This document shows positions 1 to 6,446 of a stretch of 7,640 nt of DNA, one piece after another. The position numbers were made by a program, and so were the translations under genes. The stretch is taken from NCBI GenBank assembly GCA_012103495.1, contig WLWR01000078.1, positions 1 through 7,640 of the forward strand. The letters run 5' to 3'. How positions within the stretch are numbered: the first letter of the stretch is position 1; each line of letters starts with the position of its first letter. The notes beneath the pieces are model-generated. The model was given only the letters and a program-made list of their open reading frames with translations, was not told the origin of the DNA and ran no database searches. The stretch comes from Legionellales bacterium. Lineage in GTDB: Bacteria > Pseudomonadota > Gammaproteobacteria > WLWR01.

Positions 1-1836
1 GGGGCAAAATTTCGAGGTGAATTTGAGGAACGATTAAAAGGGGTTCTTAAGGATTTAGCCAAACAAGAAGGCCAGATTATTTTATTCATTGATGAATTGC
101 ATACCATGGTGGGGGTTGGTAAAGCCGAAGGGGCAATGGATGCTGGAAATATGTTGAAACCTGCCTTGGCGCGTGGTGAATTGCACTGCATCGGTGCTAC
201 CACATTGGATGAGTATCGCCAATACGTTGAAAAAGATGCGGCGCTGGAGCGGCGGTTTCAAAAAATATTGGTTGATGAACCCGATACAGAAGACACCATT
301 GCCATTTTGCGTGGTTTAAAAGAACGTTACGAAGTGCATCATGGGGTGGAGATCACTGATCCTGCTATTGTTGCGGCCGCGACTTTGTCGCATCGGTACA
401 TTACTGATCGACAATTGCCAGACAAAGCAATCGATTTGATTGATGAAGCAGGCAGTCGTATTCGTATGGAAATTGATTCCAAACCCGAAGCTATGGACAA
501 ATTGGATCGGCGGTTGATTCAATTGAAAATCGAACGTGAAGCGTTGAAAAAAGAAACCGATGATGCATCGAAAAAACGCTTGCAAGATTTAGAACACAGT
601 ATCAATGACATTGAAAAAGAATACGCGAATTTGGCAGAAATTTGGCAAGCGGAAAAAGCCGCATTGCAAGGAACTCAACATATTAAAGAAGCGATAGAAC
701 AAGCCAAGTTGGAATTAGAAACCGCCCGGCGAGCAGGTGACTTAACGCGTATGTCTGAATTGCAATACGGGCGTATCCCTGAGCTGGAAAAACAATTGAT
801 CGATGCTGATAAAATTGAACATGAACACCATGATGTCAAATTGTTACGCAACAAAGTTACTGAAGAAGAAATCGCTGAGGTGGTATCCAAATGGACAGGT
901 ATTCCGGTGGCCAAAATGCTGGAAGGCGAACGTGATAAATTATTGCGAATGGAAGAAGAATTGCATAAGCGTGTGGTGGGCCAAGATGAAGCAGTCAAAG
1001 TGGTTTCCAATGCTATTCGCCGCTCTCGAGCCGGGTTGTCCGATCCCAATCGACCGATTGGATCGTTTTTATTTATGGGTCCTACTGGGGTGGGTAAAAC
1101 CGAATTGTGTAAAACGCTGGCAGCGTTTTTATTTGATACGCAAGAAGCAATGATCCGCCTCGATATGTCTGAATTTATGGAAAAACATTCGGTTGCCCGT
1201 TTGATAGGAGCACCGCCAGGTTATGTAGGGTACGAAGAAGGGGGGTATCTAACTGAGGCGGTACGTCGCCGTCCTTATTCAGTGATTTTATTGGATGAAG
1301 TGGAAAAAGCCCATCAGGATGTATTCAATATTTTATTACAAGTGTTGGATGATGGACGTTTGACGGATGGTCAAGGGCGCACCGTTGATTTTCGCAATGT
1401 GGTGGTGGTTATGACATCCAATTTAGGTTCGCAACTGATTCAAGAGTTGGCGGAACAAGACAACTACACACAAATGAAGTCTGCGATCATGGGTATTGTC
1501 GGGCAACATTTTAGGCCGGAATTTATCAATCGATTGGATGAGCTGGTAGTATTTCATCCACTGGATAAGGCACATATTGAATCCATTGTTTCGATTCAAA
1601 TTGATCAATTGTGCCAACGGTTGCAAATGAAAGATTTAACTTTGACATTGGATGAGCCGGTTATTCATTTTCTGGCCGAAGCTGGCTATGACCCAGTATA
1701 TGGTGCCAGACCGTTAAAAAGAGCGATTCAACAATATTTGGAAAACCCATTGGCGCAAGCTATTTTGCAAGGGGAATTTAAAGCCGGCGACACCATACAT
1801 GTCACTTTACAAAAAGATCAGTTGATTTTTAACTAA
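1..1836 (+). CDS. clpB: ATP-dependent chaperone ClpB (Hsp104 family disaggregase), 5' end missing
   Basis: ClpB is a hexameric cytosolic AAA+ disaggregase that threads aggregated proteins through its pore, working with DnaK/DnaJ/GrpE. The reading frame is open from base 1 and 611 residues are visible; the family is about 860 long, so roughly the first 250 (N domain and Walker A of the first ATPase) lie outside the window. Seen, in window residue numbers: GAKFRGEFEERLK at the left edge, Walker B of ATPase 1 (ILFIDE, 27-32), arginine finger pair in ALERRF (84-85), the charged coiled-coil M domain that distinguishes ClpB from ClpA/ClpC (about 165-285), Walker A of ATPase 2 (GPTGVGKT, 360-367), pore-loop GYVGYEEGG, Walker B (VILLDE, D432/E433) and sensor-2 GARPLKR (R570). 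No IGF/L-type ClpP-binding loop is evident, as expected for ClpB. It ends with TAA. The promoter, normally heat-shock sigma-32 controlled, is out of view. No frameshift or missing catalytic residue is seen. Confidence 0.98.
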   Translation, partial: GAKFRGEFEERLKGVLKDLAKQEGQIILFIDELHTMVGVGKAEGAMDAGNMLKPALARGELHCIGATTLDEYRQYVEKDAALERRFQKILVDEPDTEDTIAILRGLKERYEVHHGVEITDPAIVAAATLSHRYITDRQLPDKAIDLIDEAGSRIRMEIDSKPEAMDKLDRRLIQLKIEREALKKETDDASKKRLQDLEHSINDIEKEYANLAEIWQAEKAALQGTQHIKEAIEQAKLELETARRAGDLTRMSELQYGRIPELEKQLIDADKIEHEHHDVKLLRNKVTEEEIAEVVSKWTGIPVAKMLEGERDKLLRMEEELHKRVVGQDEAVKVVSNAIRRSRAGLSDPNRPIGSFLFMGPTGVGKTELCKTLAAFLFDTQEAMIRLDMSEFMEKHSVARLIGAPPGYVGYEEGGYLTEAVRRRPYSVILLDEVEKAHQDVFNILLQVLDDGRLTDGQGRTVDFRNVVVVMTSNLGSQLIQELAEQDNYTQMKSAIMGIVGQHFRPEFINRLDELVVFHPLDKAHIESIVSIQIDQLCQRLQMKDLTLTLDEPVIHFLAEAGYDPVYGARPLKRAIQQYLENPLAQAILQGEFKAGDTIHVTLQKDQLIFN

Positions 1837-1845
1837 GAGAGTTTG

Positions 1846-1937
1846 TTTCTAAGTAACTTCGTATCTACCTTGACGCTACAAATTGTGTTTGCAGCGTCAA
1901 GGTAGATACAAATTGATAAGTTGAAGTTATTTGGGAA
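1846..1937 (+). repeat. Long nested inverted repeat / RNA hairpin downstream of clpB
   Basis: Seen directly: a perfect 17-bp inverted repeat with arms at 1861-1877 and 1893-1909 (GTATCTACCTTGACGCT and its complement). Inward it continues after one A-C mismatch with four more pairs (1879-1882 with 1888-1891), leaving a 5-base loop. Outward, after a 13-base one-sided bulge (1910-1922), a second stem pairs 1846-1860 with 1923-1937 by 12 Watson-Crick and 3 G-U pairs. No T run follows on either strand, so it is not a standard intrinsic terminator. The G-U pairs are valid only in + strand RNA, which suggests a structure in the clpB 3' untranslated RNA: a stabiliser, an RNase III substrate or a processed small RNA. 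A dispersed palindromic repeat is the main alternative; no second copy is seen in this window. Confidence 0.75.
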
Positions 1938-1954
1938 GTCATTTGGCCTATACT
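1926..1954 (+). promoter_or_regulatory. Weak sigma-70 promoter candidate for the host-attachment gene
   Basis: TATACT at 1949-1954 matches the -10 consensus at five of six positions and would give a start near 1961, about 26 bases before the gene. The -35 at the proper spacing (1926-1931, GTTATT) is poor; TTGAAG at 1921-1926 is better but 22 bases away. The -35 area lies in the right arm of the long hairpin. The gene may instead, or also, be transcribed by read-through from clpB. Confidence 0.3.
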
Positions 1955-1975
1955 TAATTTATCCACCAAAGTAAT

Positions 1976-1981
1976 AAGGAG
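1976..1981 (+). promoter_or_regulatory. Shine-Dalgarno AAGGAG that selects the second of two tandem ATGs
   Basis: AAGGAG ends two bases before the ATG at 1984 and five bases before the ATG at 1987. Two bases is too short for efficient initiation, so the downstream ATG is preferred. The two choices differ by a single methionine. Confidence 0.7.
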
Positions 1982-1986
1982 AAATG

Positions 1987-2421
1987 ATGACTACATCTTG
2001 GATTTTGGTGGCTAATGCTAGCCAAGCCTGTCTGTATTCTTCCCCCCGCGCAAAACTTTTCAATGGACACGCAACTCTTCAAATGATTGATAATATTGAA
2101 CATCCTGCCAGTCGAGTAAAAAATCAAGCCATCGCTTCTGATAAATTAGGCCATAACGGTCACGGCACGTTTGTAGAAAGCTCAATCCCCAAAGAACATG
2201 AAGTAGAATTGTTTGCTAAAAAATTAGTCGATTGTTTAGAAAACGGGAGACTCCAACATAAATTTGATGATTTGATTATTGTTGCACCGCCTAAGTTTCA
2301 AGGGGTACTCAATCGGCAATTGAATGGACCACTGAGTCAATGTCTAAGCGTTAACATCAATAAGGATTACACTCAAAGTTCACAAGAACAATTGATTACT
2401 CAATTGCAGCAGCATTTGTAG
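1987..2421 (+). CDS. Host attachment family protein (Host_attach / baeRF family 12-like)
   Basis: This 144-residue protein matches, from memory, the family annotated as 'protein required for attachment to host cells'. Seen: N-terminal strand WILVANASQACLYS (5-18), the family signature EHPASRVKNQAIASDKLG (38-55), a glycine/histidine patch HNGHG (56-60), the acidic helix PKEHEVELFAKKLVDCLE (68-85), the strand-turn LIIVAPPKFQGVLN (96-109), and a C-terminal segment NINKDYTQSSQEQLITQL. There is no signal peptide or membrane segment, so it is probably cytosolic, which fits poorly with a direct adhesin role. Families of this kind have also been related to bacterial homologues of archaeo-eukaryotic release factor 1 (baeRF), pointing to a ribosome-linked role; I recall this assignment and could not check it. 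It lies 150 bases after clpB on the same strand, and its 3' end overlaps the convergent GST gene by 26 bases. The annotated start could also be 1984. Confidence 0.85.
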   Translation: MTTSWILVANASQACLYSSPRAKLFNGHATLQMIDNIEHPASRVKNQAIASDKLGHNGHGTFVESSIPKEHEVELFAKKLVDCLENGRLQHKFDDLIIVAPPKFQGVLNRQLNGPLSQCLSVNINKDYTQSSQEQLITQLQQHL

Positions 2422-3136
2422 TAATACTCAACGGCATGTCGGAATAGAATTGCTGCTGCATGCGTTGGCAGTATTGCTGAAAACAAGCTTGATTTCGCGC
2501 GAAATCAAACAGTTCACCTTGATGCGGTGAATAGAGAATGTTCGCTAAAAAACCATATACCACAGCGTCTATCGAATGAGGCATCTCGTCGATGGCATAG
2601 GCTTGATTTTGTAGTAAATGGGCTAATACAGTTAAATCGTCTATACCGAGTTGGTAAATTTCAGTTTGACGATGGCGGGCAAACCCTTGAGCCCATAAAT
2701 CTTTAGCAATGCGTGATTTGATGATAGGCGGAAGGATCCATTTGATGAGGCGTTTGGCTTGGGAGAAAAAGGTATCGCGGGTGATTGGCCAATTGATGGG
2801 GTCTAACCAGCGAGCATAGACTACCACCCAATACAAATGATCTTCCACCAGACGTTGAATTAAAACACTTTGCATTTGTTGGTCAATGGATAAAGAGGCG
2901 TCCAATGGATCGCCATACTGTTTTTTTAAATAATCGATGATTAAACTGCTATCACCAATGACCTGTTCCCCATCACGAATGTAAGGCAATTTGCCTTTGG
3001 GTGCTTTGCGTGGGTCATTCACGGACACAACTTGATAAGGAATACCACTCATGCGCAAGTAAGTTTCTAATTTGAGACAAAAAGCGCTGGCATTGGGCAA
3101 ACCCCAGTAAGGGCTGAATTGATAGAGTTTGAGCAT
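2396..3136 (-). CDS. Glutathione S-transferase family protein, Fax/metaxin-like
   Basis: This 246-residue cytosolic protein has a GST fold. The thioredoxin-like N domain spans about residues 1-75: strand MLKLYQFSP, then LPNASAFCLKLETYLRMSG (13-31), which is the Fax/metaxin-type helix 1 pattern with Cys20, then GKLPYI (48-53) with the cis-proline P51, and the glutathione gamma-glutamyl-binding position in GDSSLIIDYL (61-70, D62-S63). The all-helical C domain fills residues 85-235 and includes DLTVLAHLL and SIDAVVYGFLANIL, the second typical of the GST C-terminal N-capping-box region. Members are usually called GST family protein or Fax-like; the substrate is unknown. No strong Shine-Dalgarno precedes the ATG. 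The stop overlaps the convergent upstream gene's last 26 bases, and it is divergent from putA. The family call is firm; glutathione use is inferred. Confidence 0.88.
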   Translation of the reverse strand: MLKLYQFSPYWGLPNASAFCLKLETYLRMSGIPYQVVSVNDPRKAPKGKLPYIRDGEQVIGDSSLIIDYLKKQYGDPLDASLSIDQQMQSVLIQRLVEDHLYWVVVYARWLDPINWPITRDTFFSQAKRLIKWILPPIIKSRIAKDLWAQGFARHRQTEIYQLGIDDLTVLAHLLQNQAYAIDEMPHSIDAVVYGFLANILYSPHQGELFDFARNQACFQQYCQRMQQQFYSDMPLSITTNAAAIE

Positions 3137-3147
3137 GATTTTATGTC

Positions 3148-3177
3148 TTGTGGCTTGAGTGATTGTGTTAATATAAT
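3148..3177 (+). promoter_or_regulatory. Candidate sigma-70 promoter for putA
   Basis: A perfect TATAAT lies at 3172-3177 with TTGTGG at 3148-3153, spacer 18. The expected start is about 3184, leaving roughly 29 bases before the GTG at 3213, enough for the Shine-Dalgarno at 3203-3206. The -35 is weak (three of six matches), which would leave room for an activator. No clear operator palindrome is visible. Confidence 0.55.
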
Positions 3178-3198
3178 GTTCCTTTTGGTGGAATGCAA
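3170..3198 (-). promoter_or_regulatory. Candidate promoter for the GST gene, overlapping the putA promoter
   Basis: Read on the minus strand: TTGCAT (-35, complement of 3193-3198), a 17-base spacer and TATATT (-10, complement of 3170-3175). The -10 matches at five of six positions and the -35 at three. A start near 3163 would leave a leader of about 27 bases before the ATG at 3136. It shares bases 3172-3175 with the opposite-facing putA -10 box. Confidence 0.45.
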
Positions 3199-3202
3199 TC
3201 TT

Positions 3203-3206
3203 GAGG
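3203..3206 (+). promoter_or_regulatory. Shine-Dalgarno GAGG favouring the GTG start of putA
   Basis: Three in-frame starts compete: TTG 3201, GTG 3213 and ATG 3225. GAGG is six bases before the GTG, which is ideal. It lies inside the coding region if TTG is used, and 18 bases from the ATG, which is too far. Upstream of the TTG only a poor GGTGG-type match exists. Confidence 0.55.
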
Positions 3207-3212
3207 TTTACT

Positions 3213-6200
3213 GTGTTACTGTCAATGCCTTTTCCTAAATTTGATCCCTTGCGAGTTGCTATTCAACGGGCTTACCGGTTGGATGAAACAAAATGTTTAA
3301 CTCAGTTATTGCCTGAGGCAAAGCTTACACAAGAACAGTTGCGTCGAGTTCAACAACGAGCTAGGCAGTTGGTTGAATATGTACGTGCTGAACAACGCAA
3401 CAGTAGTAGCATTGATTCATTCATGTATGAATACGATCTATCCAGTGAAGAAGGCATTGCTTTAATGTGTCTGGCAGAAGCGTTGTTAAGGATTCCGGAT
3501 AAAGACACGATCGATCGTTTGATTCGGGATAAATTAACCTCGGCTGATTGGCGTTCGCATGTGGGGCGGAGTGATTCATTGTTTGTCAATGCGACGACTT
3601 GGGCATTGATGCTCAGCGGTCGAGTGCTAAAACACAACACTCCCAATCAATACTTTGGTAATTCACTACAAAGATTTTTAGTCAATGCCAGTCAGCCGGT
3701 GATTCGTAAAGCGGTGGGACGCGCCATGCAAATTATGAGTCGCCAATTTGTCATGGGACGCCAAATTAAAGAAGCAATCAAACGCGCTAAAGAATATCAA
3801 CAGCAAGGTTATCGCTATTCGTATGACATGCTGGGGGAAGCTGCGCGTACCGAACGCGATGCGCAATGCTATTATGACAGTTATCGTCAGGCAATTTTGA
3901 CCATTAGTGAAACCAATCCGGTCCAAGATCCGATTCAAGGATCTGGCGTTTCAATCAAATTATCAGCCTTGCATCCACGTTATGAATTCAGTCAACGTAA
4001 ACAGGTATTGACGGAGTTAGTGCCTAAAGTGTTGGCATTGGCGGTGTTAGCCAAACAAGGCAACATGGGTTTTACCATTGACGCAGAAGAAGCTGATCGC
4101 TTAGACCTATCTTTGGATGTCATTGAACGGGTGTTAAGTGATGGGCAACTAGCAGGTTGGGATGGGTTTGGTGTTGCTGTGCAGTCGTATCAAAAACGTG
4201 CGTGGTATGTGTTGGATTGGTTGGCAGATTTGGCGCGTAAAAACCAACGGCGGATCACGGTTCGTTTGATCAAAGGTGCTTACTGGGATACGGAAATCAA
4301 ACTGACTCAGATGGAAGGTTTGACCGGTTATCCTGTGTTCACCCGTAAAGCCTCTACAGATGTTTCTTTTCAGGCGTGTGCTAAAAAGTTATTAACGCTT
4401 ACCGATGTGATTTATCCTCAATTCGCCACTCACAATGCTTACAGTGCGGCGCTTATTTTAGAATTGGCAAATGGTCAGGATTTTGAATTTCAATGTTTGC
4501 ATGGGATGGGCCAGGCATTGTATCAAACCATTACCCCTAAAAATAAATTAAACATTCCTTGTCGTATTTACGCGCCGGTGGGCAGTCACCAAGATTTATT
4601 ACCCTATTTGGTGCGTCGACTATTGGAAAATGGCGCCAACTCTTCATTTGTGAATCGAATCGTAGATGCCAGCGCCCCTCTGGATGATTTGATTGCTGAT
4701 CCGGTAGCCATAGTTGAACAGTTAACTCACAAACCTCATCCCAAAATTAAGCTACCTGGCGCTATTTATGGAACGCAACGGCAAAATTCACAAGGTGTGG
4801 ATTTGACTGATTGGCAAACATTGATTTCTCTGGCGCGGCAAATGCAGCAATCCATAGAGCAACCTTGGGTCGCTACACCAATGGGAGCAAATTTATCAAT
4901 ATCAGGTGCTAGTGAGCCGGTGTTTTCACCCACGCATCGAGATCAGCAAATTGGAACGGTGACCCTGGCGGATGCAAATAATGTTGAACAAGCGTTGCAA
5001 GCAGCGACAAAAGCATTCTCTACCTGGAGTCAACAACCGGTTGAGCAACGGGCAGCAATGCTGGAAAAAGCAGCGGATTTGTTAGAAGAACAGTGCACGC
5101 ACTTTTTTAGTTTGGCTATTTATGAAGCGGGAAAAACTATGGTGGATGCAGTGGCTGAAGTGCGAGAAGCTGTGGATTTTTGTCGTTATTACGCAGCGCA
5201 AGCCAGACAACATTTACAACACCCACAAGTTTTGGCTGGTTACACCGGTGAACTCAATGAATTGTCATTGCATGGTCGTGGCACGATGGTGTGTATCAGT
5301 CCGTGGAATTTTCCATTGGCTATTTTTATGGGGCAAGTCACGGCCAGTTTGGTGACTGGTAATTGCGTTATTGCCAAACCCGCTCAGCAAACACCGTTGA
5401 TTGCTGCGCGTGCTGTTGCCGTGTTGCATGAGGCTGGGGTGCCTTTAGATGTTTTACAATTGTTACCAGGATCGGGAAGTACCATTGGGGCACAATTGAT
5501 TGCTGATGAACGGATTGATGGGGTCTTGTTTACCGGTTCAACAGCAACGGCAAGGTTGATTAATAAAACATTGGCTGAACGACAAGGCTCGATTGTGCCA
5601 TTGATTGCGGAAACCGGCGGACAAAATGCGATGATCGTCGATTCATCGGCTTTATTGGAGCAAGCCGTATTGGATATTATACAGTCAGCGTTTGGCAGCA
5701 CGGGACAGCGTTGCTCGGCTCTGCGCGTCTTGTTTGTCCAACAGGATGTGGCTGATCAATTAATTGAAATGTTAGTGGGGGCGATGCAAGAATTGATCGT
5801 TGGAGATCCACAATGGTTAGAAACTGATTTAGGGCCAGTGATTGACGCGTCAGCGTTGACGGTGTTACAGGAACACAAGCAACGTATGCAGCGGGATGCG
5901 ACCTTGATTTGCGAAGCTGTTTTATCGGATCAATGTCATGACGGTACTTTTTTTGCCCCGTGTTTGTTTGAACTTGATTCCATTGAACAATTGACACGGG
6001 AGGTGTTTGGCCCTTGTTTGCATGTCATTCGTTATAAACAATTGGATCAAGCGATTGAGCAAATCAATCGTACGGGATATGGATTAACGTTAGGGATTCA
6101 CAGTCGTGTGAATGAAACCGTTAATAAAATTATCCAAGCTGTGCATGTTGGTAATCGATATGTCAATCGCAACATGACCGGCGCAATTGTTGGATTGCAA

Positions 6201-6344
6201 CCGTTTGGTGGCGAAGGTCTTTCTGGAACGGGTCCTAAAGCCGGCGGCCCACATTATTTATTGCGCTTGTGCAATGAAAGGACGTTGACCATCAATACCA
6301 CCGCCGCCGGAGGAAATGCATCATTGATGTCGTTACAAGATTAG
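3213..6344 (+). CDS. putA: Bifunctional proline dehydrogenase / L-glutamate-gamma-semialdehyde dehydrogenase PutA, short form
   Basis: PutA oxidises proline to pyrroline-5-carboxylate with FAD, passing electrons to membrane quinone. It then oxidises glutamate semialdehyde to glutamate with NAD, channelling the intermediate between the two sites. Length is 1043 residues from GTG 3213 (1047 from TTG 3201, 1039 from ATG 3225). Seen, in GTG numbering: helical arm/alpha domain up to about 170 (SLFVNATTWALMLSG); PRODH barrel with SIKLSALHPRY (K249), DAEEADR (D290), KGAYWD, RIYAPVGS and the proline-carboxylate arginines in YLVRRLLENGAN (R468/R469); ALDH domain with CISPWNF (N699), FTGST, general base in IAETGG (E800) and the nucleophile in GQRCSALR (C834). 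All catalytic residues are present. The chain ends in the conserved C-terminal motif NTTAAGGNASL. It lacks the ribbon-helix-helix N terminus of the roughly 1320-residue E. coli PutA and the extra ALDH-like C domain, so it should not be its own repressor. Divergent from the GST gene. Confidence 0.97.
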   Translation: MLLSMPFPKFDPLRVAIQRAYRLDETKCLTQLLPEAKLTQEQLRRVQQRARQLVEYVRAEQRNSSSIDSFMYEYDLSSEEGIALMCLAEALLRIPDKDTIDRLIRDKLTSADWRSHVGRSDSLFVNATTWALMLSGRVLKHNTPNQYFGNSLQRFLVNASQPVIRKAVGRAMQIMSRQFVMGRQIKEAIKRAKEYQQQGYRYSYDMLGEAARTERDAQCYYDSYRQAILTISETNPVQDPIQGSGVSIKLSALHPRYEFSQRKQVLTELVPKVLALAVLAKQGNMGFTIDAEEADRLDLSLDVIERVLSDGQLAGWDGFGVAVQSYQKRAWYVLDWLADLARKNQRRITVRLIKGAYWDTEIKLTQMEGLTGYPVFTRKASTDVSFQACAKKLLTLTDVIYPQFATHNAYSAALILELANGQDFEFQCLHGMGQALYQTITPKNKLNIPCRIYAPVGSHQDLLPYLVRRLLENGANSSFVNRIVDASAPLDDLIADPVAIVEQLTHKPHPKIKLPGAIYGTQRQNSQGVDLTDWQTLISLARQMQQSIEQPWVATPMGANLSISGASEPVFSPTHRDQQIGTVTLADANNVEQALQAATKAFSTWSQQPVEQRAAMLEKAADLLEEQCTHFFSLAIYEAGKTMVDAVAEVREAVDFCRYYAAQARQHLQHPQVLAGYTGELNELSLHGRGTMVCISPWNFPLAIFMGQVTASLVTGNCVIAKPAQQTPLIAARAVAVLHEAGVPLDVLQLLPGSGSTIGAQLIADERIDGVLFTGSTATARLINKTLAERQGSIVPLIAETGGQNAMIVDSSALLEQAVLDIIQSAFGSTGQRCSALRVLFVQQDVADQLIEMLVGAMQELIVGDPQWLETDLGPVIDASALTVLQEHKQRMQRDATLICEAVLSDQCHDGTFFAPCLFELDSIEQLTREVFGPCLHVIRYKQLDQAIEQINRTGYGLTLGIHSRVNETVNKIIQAVHVGNRYVNRNMTGAIVGLQPFGGEGLSGTGPKAGGPHYLLRLCNERTLTINTTAAGGNASLMSLQD

Positions 6345-6358
6345 AGTTATCGAATTGA

Positions 6359-6385
6359 TACCCATCCCACAAGAGGGTAAGTTTT
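6359..6385 (+). terminator. Weak intrinsic terminator candidate after putA
   Basis: TACCC at 6359-6363 can pair with GGGTA at 6375-6379 around an 11-base loop, followed by AGTTTT. The stem is only five pairs with three G-C, and the T run is four long, so at best it is a weak terminator. It lies just upstream of the rpsO promoter candidate. Confidence 0.3.
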
Positions 6386-6387
6386 GC

Positions 6388-6416
6388 TTGTTGCGTTAGG
6401 TTAAAACGGGTAAAAT
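6388..6416 (+). promoter_or_regulatory. Candidate rpsO promoter with GC-rich discriminator
   Basis: TTGTTG at 6388-6393, a 17-base spacer and TAAAAT at 6411-6416 (five of six matches), followed by GGCCGCC at 6417-6423. A start near 6423 leaves a short leader of about 24 bases before the ATG. A GC-rich discriminator between the -10 and the start is typical of ribosomal promoters repressed by ppGpp/DksA in the stringent response; that regulation is inferred here. Confidence 0.55.
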
Positions 6417-6446
6417 GGCCGCCTTTATTTGATGCAGGAGTAAATT

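Noticed and set aside
675..1049. Minus-strand open frame of 124 codons inside clpB, and similar frames inside putA (3350-3646, 3678-3938, 5384-5701, 5677-5997)
   Set aside because: They lie antisense to well-conserved coding sequence, have no recognisable protein features and no ribosome-binding context; shadows of the real genes.
803..1153. Plus-strand 116-codon frame overlapping clpB (and 5122-5355 overlapping putA)
   Set aside because: Out of frame with intact conserved genes and rich in Trp/Cys/Lys in a way typical of frame-shifted translation; no sign of a frameshift in the host gene.
1870..1898. Promoter from TTGACG within the hairpin arm
   Set aside because: The good -35 match has no -10-like sequence at proper spacing (AGCGTC).
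1861..1909. Intrinsic terminator for clpB
   Set aside because: The stem is strong but no T tract follows on either strand; kept as a structured repeat instead.
2405..2460. 10-bp inverted repeat TGCAGCAGCA / TGCTGCTGCA around the convergent gene ends, a possible bidirectional terminator
   Set aside because: Both arms encode glutamine/alanine-rich tails of the two genes on opposite strands, the loop is 36 bases, and no T run follows on either strand.
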